62,699 bases of DNA from Chytridium lagenaria (taxonomy: Eukaryota > Chytridiomycota > Chytridiomycetes > Chytridiales > Chytridiaceae), in the NCBI GenBank assembly GCA_025449115.1, contig JAHLKC010000185.1:1-62699 (forward strand), given 5' to 3'. The notes under the pieces are model-generated. The model was not told where the DNA came from and ran no database searches. It saw nothing but the letters and a program-made list of their open reading frames with translations. The position numbers and the translations under genes were made by a program. This document shows positions 55,198 through 62,699 of the stretch, one piece after another (positions within the stretch are counted from its first letter, which is position 1; the number at the start of each line of letters is the position of its first letter).

Positions 55198-56210
55198 ACC
55201 CGCAAACTGGCGTCAGACGCTAGTGCAATACCTCAAGTGAAAGCTCTTGATGTGTTGAGGCTACAAGTAACGTGAACTGGCGTCTTATGCTCCTAACCAC
55301 TCGGTATCGGTGGATTATCGTAGTTTATATATAAAACATGGGATGTTCATCGGCATAGATAATTGTAGCGACGCGTCAGCGTCTTGAAACCTTCACCAAT
55401 GTGTTCCTGGATGCCTAATACCTTGTAATCAGCAAAGACCCCACCGTGATTGACGTTTCAACCCATTTGCATGTGGTGATCCCGTCAGTTCACGTAAACT
55501 TGAGCATATGCAGGAAAATCATGATGTCGTACCCGCAAACTGGCGTCAGACGCTAGTGCAATACCTCAAGTGAAAGCTCTTGATGTGTTGAGGCTACAAG
55601 TAACGTGAACTGGCCTCTTATGCTCCTAACCACTCGGTTTCGGTGGATTATCGTAGTTTATATATAAAATATGGGATGTTCATCGGCATAGATATTTGTA
55701 GCGACGCGTCAGCGTCTTGAAACCTTCACCAATGTGTTCCTGGATGCCTAATACCTTGTAATCAGCAAAGACCCCACCGTGATTGACGTTTCAACCCATT
55801 TGCATGTGGTGATCCCGTCAGTTCACGTAAACTTGAGCATATGCAGGAAAATCATGATGTCGTACCCACAAACTGGCGTCAGACGCTAGTGCAATACCTC
55901 AAGTGAAAGCTCTTGATGTGTTGAGGCACAAGTAACGTGAACTGGCCTCTTATGCTCCTAACCACTCGGTTCGGTGGATTATCGTAGTTTATATATAAAA
56001 TATGGGATGTTCATCGGCATAGATATTTGTAGCGACGCGTCAGCGTCTTGAAACCTTCACCAATGTGTTCCTGGATGCCTAATACCTTGTAATCAGCAAA
56101 GACCCCACCGTGATTGACGTTTCAACCCATTTGCATGTGGTGATCCGTCAGTTCACGTAAACTTGAGCATATGCAGGAAAATCATGATGTCGTACCCACA
56201 AACTGGCGTC
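55198..56210. repeat. Satellite-like tandem repeat, three units of about 333 bp
   Basis: Units begin at 55198, 55531 and 55864, with the first 18 bases of a fourth at 56194 (ACCC(G/A)CAAACTGGCGTC). Spacings are 333, 333 and 330 bp. Units differ at only a few bases. Each contains GTAGTTTATATATAAAA and AGCGACGCGTCAGCGTC. No protein-like frame. Confidence 0.92.
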
Positions 56211-57600
56211 GGGCCAGTAAACACCTTGAAATAAGGCACTGTAGTTGTAACCAGCACCCCAAATTGTGATATCAGGGTAGTTATGGGTAGTTATAGGGTA
56301 GATGTTGTATTGTATAGTAGAAACAAAAACCCAATCATTGATTAATAACTACCGTGACACATGCACAAGTACCCTATTTTGTTTAGTGTACTACCCTAGA
56401 TAAATAAACATTGTTATTCTCATCTATATGGTAAGCGTCTGTCATTACATGGGACAGTGATTGACACGCTTACCTGACCGGATGGGAGATGGGAATGGGA
56501 GCGGGTCACGTGGGGCTGAGGGGATGGATTAAGCCATCATTACACAGGATGGAGACTAAAATTATACTCTGTTATTCACTACCTATTTCCGCTTTCCTTG
56601 GTACAATGCGCCTTTTTCCACCTGAGATTGTCATAGCCACAAGGCACTAGCTACAGAAACACTTCATTGTCTCCATCACGTTGACGGCAAACAGAACTAA
56701 GCTTACCTGTTGAGAGGCTCATATCATGACAATATATGTACAGGATCACACAAATATGTCACTTTGAGTTTACTGTTGTACATGCTATTGGAATAATGTC
56801 TGTGTGTCAATGCGATCGTGATTTTGAGTGTTTGTACATCCCATAACACTGTTATTATGTAAGTTTTTAAATTACGTGAATACCCATGTATTCCTTCATA
56901 TCCCAATAGCGCGTAGTGAAAGCAAAGATGACTTTATACTATTATTAACAGATATTATTTTTCCCGCAACCTTTATTTATTTGACATGATTACAGTCTTA
57001 CAATCATACCACAGGGATAACAAAACTCTCAGTTTAACCAAAAACAGTACAGTAATATTGCCGAAGTATTTGGAACTACCGTTGCACTGCCGGGAGTTTC
57101 TTGTAAAAATGCAGGTACTACCTTGTAAAATTAGGTAGCTTCCATGTTTCTTGTTCTACCCGCAGCTCATTAGGAACCAGCGTGATGTTGTGAGGTAAAA
57201 TCCTATGATGAATAGGGTAGTACCCAAAGTATAGAATTATCCTATGATGAATAGGGTAGTACCCAAAGTATAGAATTATTCCGCCCTCAATATGCCTAGA
57301 AATTTTAATAAAGTGAAAAGGAGTGACTGATGGGTTAACGCCTTCTTTTCGTAACAGTATAGCAATTGTTTTCAAACCACCTTTGAACAACAGGATATGT
57401 AGAGATGGATGTGTCACAAAAAGCTAATACTAACTCTTGAATAAACAGTATTTATGTGTTCCGACGCGTCAAAACATTTCATATATTAGCATAACCCTTA
57501 TCTGCCTGACAGTCTTTCAGTTGACTTCCGTTATTTTATGTTAATTTATTTAAAGAGGTTTTCTATCTTTTTCGTATAAAAGCAGGGAACTTTAATTGAG
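56211..57600. other. Non-coding, mixed repeats
   Basis: A GGGTAGTTATGGGTAGTTAT stretch (56275-56300), a 38-bp duplication containing CCTATGATGAATAGGGTAGT (57200 and 57240), otherwise AT-rich without a supported gene. Confidence 0.5.
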
Positions 57601-58240
57601 TACCCCTCCCCCGTGATCCTGATTATCCTGACGCCATCCTGAATTGCCTGACACCACCGACTAGTACTGCAAGTGATCCCACCCTGCCCGAGTGATCCTG
57701 GCTCATCCAACGCCACAGAGTAGTAATGCGAGTGATAACCCAACCTGCCCGAGTGATCCCGACTTGCCTAACGCTGCAGACTTCTACTGCGGGAGAACTT
57801 GCCTAACGCTGCAGACTTCTACTGCGGGCGAACTTGCCTAACGCTGCAGACTTCTACTGCGGGAGATCCCGACCCCACCTGCCCGAGTGATCCCGACTTG
57901 CCTAACGCTGCAGACTTCTACTGCGGGAGAACTTGCCTAACGCGCAGACTTCTACTGCGGGGAACTTGCCTAACGCTGCAGATTCTACTGCGGGAGATGC
58001 GACCCCAACCTGCCCGAGTGATCCCGACTTGCCTAACGCCGCAGACTTCAATTGCGGGAGAACTAGTCTAACGCCGCAGACTTCTACTGCGGGAGATCCC
58101 GACCCATCTGAGTGATCCTTACGCATGATCCCGACTAGATTGACGCTGAAGATGCCGCTGCGGACTACTACTGCGCGTCATCCCGACCCGGATCCCAACT
58201 TGCCCAATGCTGCAGACTAGTACAGCGCGTGATCCTGACA
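57600..58240. repeat. Minisatellite with about 34-bp units
   Basis: Core CTTGCCTAACGCTGCAGACT followed by TCTACTGCGGGAGA recurs about eight times (densest 57770-58110), some units separated by CTGCCCGAGTGATCCCGA. Drifted units at both ends. Confidence 0.85.
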
Positions 58241-58466
58241 AGTACTGGTGAGTCAAGCGAGTCAAGTGAGTGAAACCCAATATTGATGTAGCGCTGGGAA
58301 TTAGGAGTAGAGTTTTGCTACATATCCCAATATTTAATTAACTGAAATTTGAAGAACATCTCCGGCAAAGCAAAAATTTATATAATTGTTCTCCTTCACT
58401 ATATCGCTTCAAGCCTAATTGATCTCACTTATTCTTATTTCTTTCTACATTTTAGAGTTGCCAACA

Positions 58467-60583
58467 CTATGTTACAACAAACCTCACAGACTTTCGCATC
58501 CCGGAGATACTTTCAATTTGACGACTCAATTTTTCTTTTCGATCATCCGATCTTGTCCTCATGGTTTTTTTCCTAATTACATGTTTAAACAATGTTTTTG
58601 AGTGAAAAGAAAACTTACGGAGTTTGGATGTTCTCATCAGAATCACTTTCAATTACAGCTCTTCTTTTCTTCAGCAATTTTTTTGTAAAGCTGATGAAAA
58701 GTTAAAAGAACTAATATACTCTCAATTACCTTGTTTCCTCAGCTTCTACAACTTTATCAGTCTCACTTTCATTGTTGGTCTCTGCCCGCTTTTTCTTAGC
58801 AATACAGTCAATCGCAAGATCAAGATCGCTCTTTGTAAAATGAATTTCGGCTGGCCGACGTAATAATTCATTGACGGTTGCAGCTGATGTCTACGAAAAG
58901 TATTTTAGTTACTATTATAACAAAGAATCCACCTTATATATGTGACTGAGACTCTCATTCCTCAACTTCGGATTTTTAAAAAAAAGCCCAAGTGAGTCTG
59001 CCGCCTCAAGGACTTCCGTTTTGTCGTAATCATATGTATACGTCCCATCCACATACGTGATCATCGTGTAGTAATCTATCGATGGTGTTTTGCAGTTTGT
59101 TAAAATCAAAGGCCTTACCTCCCTCCGATTTTGCCATAATGATTTTTTTGTTGTCTCTAATAAGAATAAATAAAACCACAAACAGAGAATACTTTTTTTT
59201 AACTGACGTAGGAAATCCGATTCCAGTGCTTTCTTTTTTCGGTTTTGATTTTGATTGCGGAAAAGAGGACGCGATATTCCTCAGCGTAGCCAGAGTTTTG
59301 TCTTCTGTATGAGGTTTGTTCAGAGTTTAAAAGGATATTTTTAACAGGGTTAAAGTAAAAAAATTAAATAACCTTCCGCATCATTATCGCCGTCACTACT
59401 ACTGATTGATAACACCGGGATAAACGATGAAGACTTTTCCCTCGGATTACCATCGTCTCTCTCCTCTGCGTTTAACGTTCATTAGCTGTTTTAATTTAAT
59501 GTAATCAACTCACTAAGTTTAATGGGATTTCCTTTCTCCTTCAAAGATGGTTTTTGAGAATTGGCTCGCTCTATTTAATTAAACGTAAATATTTTTTATA
59601 AATTAAAGTCCACAAACAAACCGTGTTTATCAATTTCTTTTTTGGCATTACTTTTTGATAAAGCATTCCGAACCTTGGTATTCCATCGAATGATCTCTTC
59701 AGTCGCATCATCCTCTTGTTCTTCTTCCTGTCCCATTTCACCACTGCTAGACGTGGTTGCGGGCTTTTTCGGTGTCTATTTTTGTAAAAAATATAAATAA
59801 AAAACACTAATTATTACCTCCCCGCAAGCTGCCTCAATAATATTGGATGCTGCCTTATCAATAGAGTGTTCTGATACCTTAGGTTCAGCTTTAATCGTAT
59901 GATTTTTATCCTTCTTATTATCCGCTATTGAAGTAAAATATACAAAGTAAGATATACAATTTAAACGGCCCTATCAAACCATCAACTATCTCATAGTCTC
60001 CATCTTTAACAATAACTCCATGAGCTCTTTTAAATATTCCTTTAAGCTTTCCATGCAGCCATCTTTCTTCATATTCATCAACAACCTAATGTAATCGTAA
60101 GATTAAAATAAGATTAAAAAAACAACTTCTTTGAAGCATTTAAAACACTCCTCGTCCATCCTATTGCGGCGGAACTCAAGCATCAAGTTTTTGTCGGACA
60201 GAGCATCCAGAACCGACTGAAAGCATTTCGGATTACTCATACGTTGCTCCAAGTCAATGCGCGCGATGGTATTCAAACAAATAGAAATTAGAAACAATAA
60301 AAGCACATATGTACTTCTTTATGTATATATCAGACTTCCGATGCGCTTTCAGCATGTCCTTTTTTTCATTTAATGACCTCTCTCCTTTTGCCAAATCCAA
60401 CACTTTCGAGCCACCCCCTTTTGTAGTAACTGCCTGAGTCATGTTTATCCAGCTCTCCTTTGTCGGGAAATTCATCATAAATTGCCGAACGCTTGAATCA
60501 AGATGGTGTGCCTCAAGCATATGCTGTTCAAGATCCTCTTTATTCTCCACCCTAACATTGATACTGCATCCAACACAAAACAT
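58467..60583 (-). CDS. Family A protein, copy 2: C2H2-finger protein
   Basis: Start ATG 60583 (MFCVGCSINV) with a finger C-x2-C...H-x4-H (CVGC...LEQHMLEAHH) aligned with MYCPCCAEDV...LENHIRDDHAS of copy 1; both continue into a GGGS segment. About ten short exons on the minus strand: EERWLHGKLKGIFKRAHG (about 60040), a Lys-rich part, NKVRN/RWNTKVRNALSKS (about 59660), SFIPVLSISSSDGDN (about 59410), SIDYYTMITYVDGTYTYDYD (about 59050), KKRRAVIESDSDENIQTP (about 58640) and a last exon ending RKSVRFVVT at 58467. Its ATG is only 18 bp from the ATG of the divergent family B gene. Function unknown. Confidence 0.55.
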
Positions 60584-60601
60584 TTTCGCTGACAATTAAA
60601 A
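60584..60601. promoter_or_regulatory. 18-bp spacer between divergent start codons (A/B pair, copy 2)
   Basis: TTCGCTGACAATTAAAA-type sequence separates the two start codons, so each gene's promoter must lie within, or the first introns of, the opposite gene, unless real starts are further inside. Confidence 0.45.
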
Positions 60602-61715
60602 ATGGAGGAGCAAGGTAATAATAGCATACTGGACGACATTAGTCCGATGCGACCCAACCGCATTGCTCAAGTTGCATTCGATCCTTCCTATCTTTCAGAC
60701 TCAGGTACCTATATTATTTTAACTACAAGAAATTCTGAGAACTTGCTTTAAAAGCAATAGAGGATGACGATAATGAGGATGAGAATGAAAATGACGACGA
60801 CGACGACGACAACAACAACGAAGATGAAGACAACCTTTCAAACGGCAGTAGATATTCGGAAGTGGCTTTAGATCAAACTATCCAGGTGCAAAACTCGAAT
60901 ACAACGCGAACAAGCAACATTTTGGGGGAGACGACACCAGAGAATGTTTCGGATCTCATTTACGGGGTTAGGAGATTTGCTGATGGGATTTTGCAACCCT
61001 TCAGTTAAGTTAAAAATAATCGTCCATACTAATTTTAAATAGAGCTGCAAGTTAAAGCTGAAAGAAAGCGTCGAACAGTTCCAGAGGATACCAACACAAG
61101 GTGGACAAGAACGCAAAGCTCGAAATCGCCATTTGCAAGTCAGAATAAATTATATAGCAAAGCAACAAAAAAGATGATACAAATGGTAGGTTAAGGGTAA
61201 CGGGAATTGCAGTACTAATATATAATCAAGGGTGATGAGTTGAGCCGGAAAATTGGAGGTGAAATTCTGATATTCGCATGCCACGAAAGGTCCAAAAACC
61301 CCATCATCTACACCTCGAAACAGTTTGAAGAGGTCTTTCCTCCTGTTTGCACTGATATATTGCGATGGTGCAATGTGCGGAACATCATGTACAGCACGGA
61401 CAATGCACAGTCAATTAACGATGAGTATCAAAGACTGTTGATGGAGAATTGTTCTTTATTGAGGGAGATGAAAGAACTTAAACTTATGGTTAAGGAAATA
61501 GTGAGTATAACCAAAGATGTTTATTTTAGCTGATGTATCATAAGATCAAGTCAGGCTTTCCACCAACGCCGACTGACACAACAAGCCTAAAGAAAATCAC
61601 GCAAAAATGCAGCTATGTGAGTTCATCCCGTCATGCCGAAAACCAGCCAAATGTTATATCTCCTGGCCGCCGATCATTAAGACTTATTGAGAAAAACACT
61701 CCGACGAGGTACTAG
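60602..61715 (+). CDS. Family B protein, copy 2: acidic, SRKI, coiled-coil protein
   Basis: Start ATG 60602 (MEEQGNNSILDDISP). Exons: 60602-60702, 60753-61003, 61044-61182, about 61231-61500 and 61530-61715. Order: acidic run of Asp/Glu/Asn (60765-60835), basic region (AERKRRTVPEDTNTRW, KATKKMIQM), LSRKIGGEILIFACHE, a coiled coil (INDEYQRLLMENCSLLREMK) and a tail with SPGRRSLRLIEKN, ending at TAG 61713. The SRKI segment and tail motif match copy 1 (MSRKIDAGIVLLATYPE; PPRRSQRI). Family not recognised. Confidence 0.6.
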
Positions 61716-61884
61716 TATTAACTTTGGAAGGCTAGTCCTAACCAATAATTTTTTTTTACATAAGAGCCTCCGCCGGACGAATTGCAAAGAAAACCGCAAA
61801 CCGAAACAAGTCAGGAATTTGAATAAAAGAAGTTCAAGCCAGAGGGTAAAGCATATGTCAAGGGATGAGGGTTTGCTATTTCTT

Positions 61885-62699
61885 TCATTTATTGAATAAA
61901 CCCGCGATTTTAGCAGCAGCTTTTGAAGCCTTCGCCATTCCAAAAATTAGCTTTCCCCTATTATACATGCATACAAAAGTTTGAATAAGTATGATGCAGT
62001 GACATTCGCTCATATAAGACGCGGCTTTCCTCAGATTCCCTCCCATACGGCTATTCGATGATTCAGTTATACTTGTATTTAAAGACATAATCATTGGATC
62101 GCTTCTGTAATGCTTTGCATGTGAAGCGCGAGAGCATCCTTTGTGTGTTTGCGCATGGAAGTCATCAATAATAAATCTGCAGTTTTCATAATACTTAAAC
62201 TCCCTTAATGTGCAGTAGTCGCCCGTTTGGCAATTATTATCGCCAACCAAAATGTCGGGGCACGTTTCGAAGCTTAAAACAAGTTAGCGTTAAGTATAAT
62301 ATAGCTAAACATACTGAGTATATATCCCCGCAAAAGCATCATTTTGACCTTCATAGGAGTCAAACATGTGAAATCCAACATAGTACCCATGACGGCAAAC
62401 AAATACCATTGCACCCGATGTAAGTGTTGGTTCTCTGTATTTTTCGTAATGTTTTGGACAGGGGGCTCCATCAAACTCTCCAGCTTTTTGGCTAAGCTTT
62501 TCCTTTTCATTTAGTTTCGGATATTTTGGTCTTTGACGGATTTGAGGAAGGATATAAAAGGAACCTGTCTTATTGTTATTAGGGATAGTTTAATAATAAT
62601 AGACCATACTGAGAGCCAATCGGAATGTGCATGCTGTACAACAGGAAGTTGCGGCATATGGAGGCTGTGTTGGCGACCAATGCTTCGACGGTGGAAAGT
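61885..62699 (-). CDS. Second KDZ-like transposase, C-terminal part, continues beyond window
   Basis: Minus-strand exons. Upstream exon: FDGAPCPKHYEKYREP (cysteine-cluster-like) and VFVCRHGYYVGFHMFDSYEG. After an intron (about 62281-62323) the last exon: DILVGDNNCQTGDYCTLREF, NCRFIIDDFHAQTHKGCS, then TESSNSRMGGNLRKAASYMS and end GLFNK at 61885. The order YD/GDN-N-C...L..yc..R.., vDrFHw..H.gCs, E..NS....L....yM is that of Kyakuja/KDZ-type transposases with cysteine clusters (CxC5/CxC6). It differs clearly from the transposase at 9084-12030. It converges with the family B gene at 61715. Confidence 0.6.

Noticed and set aside
56275..56300. Telomere-like GGGTAGTTAT repeat
   Set aside because: Only two or three imperfect units, not TTAGGG, inside other sequence.
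57770..58110. CRISPR-like array of about 34-bp repeats
   Set aside because: Units are head-to-tail with little unique spacer, and the genome is fungal; a minisatellite.

Overview
The window is eukaryotic, from a fungus. It holds short GT-AG introns (about 40-70 nt, with CTAAT/CTAAC-like branch sites), a C-5 sterol desaturase (ERG3), a PacC/Rim101-like zinc-finger regulator, a GPI-anchored GH26-like glycanase and fungal-type transposable elements. I cannot fix the phylum from sequence alone; an early-diverging (chytrid-like) fungus or a basidiomycete would both fit. Many clear genes are broken by single-base slips, mostly one base missing from a short homopolymer. The same happens in conserved genes such as ERG3, so I read most of these as assembly or base-calling errors rather than decay. 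Gene spans are therefore given as whole loci with the breaks noted.

Layout. 1-3.6 kb: 3' part of a PacC-like gene (+), then two tandem paralogous genes (-) for about 50-residue secreted peptides. 4.0-13.1 kb: a complete KDZ-type DNA transposon of 9,099 bp with an 8-bp target duplication and long (about 0.87 kb) inverted termini. It carries a seven-exon KDZ transposase and a homeodomain gene. 13.2-22.2 kb: ordinary genes: F-box/ankyrin-like protein, small membrane protein, ERG3, a two-domain secreted protein and a GH26-like enzyme.

23.4-48.4 kb: a nested retrotransposon block. It contains two Ty1/copia elements with both LTRs (copia-1 at 25,500-32,366 inside an older copia-3; copia-2 at 35,710-42,127 with TSD AACAT), a copia fragment, two inverted copies of a third LTR (LTR-C), and a 5'-truncated Ty3/gypsy chromovirus. 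In that chromovirus one open frame joins an exonuclease III/AP-endonuclease-like domain to the integrase. A short tRNA-related insertion and a tyrosine-recombinase fragment follow.

49.9-62.7 kb: two diverged, inverted copies of a divergently transcribed gene pair. Family A is a C2H2-finger, Lys/Ser-Pro-rich protein; family B is a coiled-coil protein with a shared SRKI segment. They are separated by satellite-like tandem repeats. The window ends inside a second KDZ-like transposase gene. The most unusual points are the ExoIII-integrase fusion, a conserved 52-nt intron inside the pol gene of both copia families, the homeodomain gene inside the KDZ element, the duplicated A/B pair, and the pair of tiny secreted peptides.
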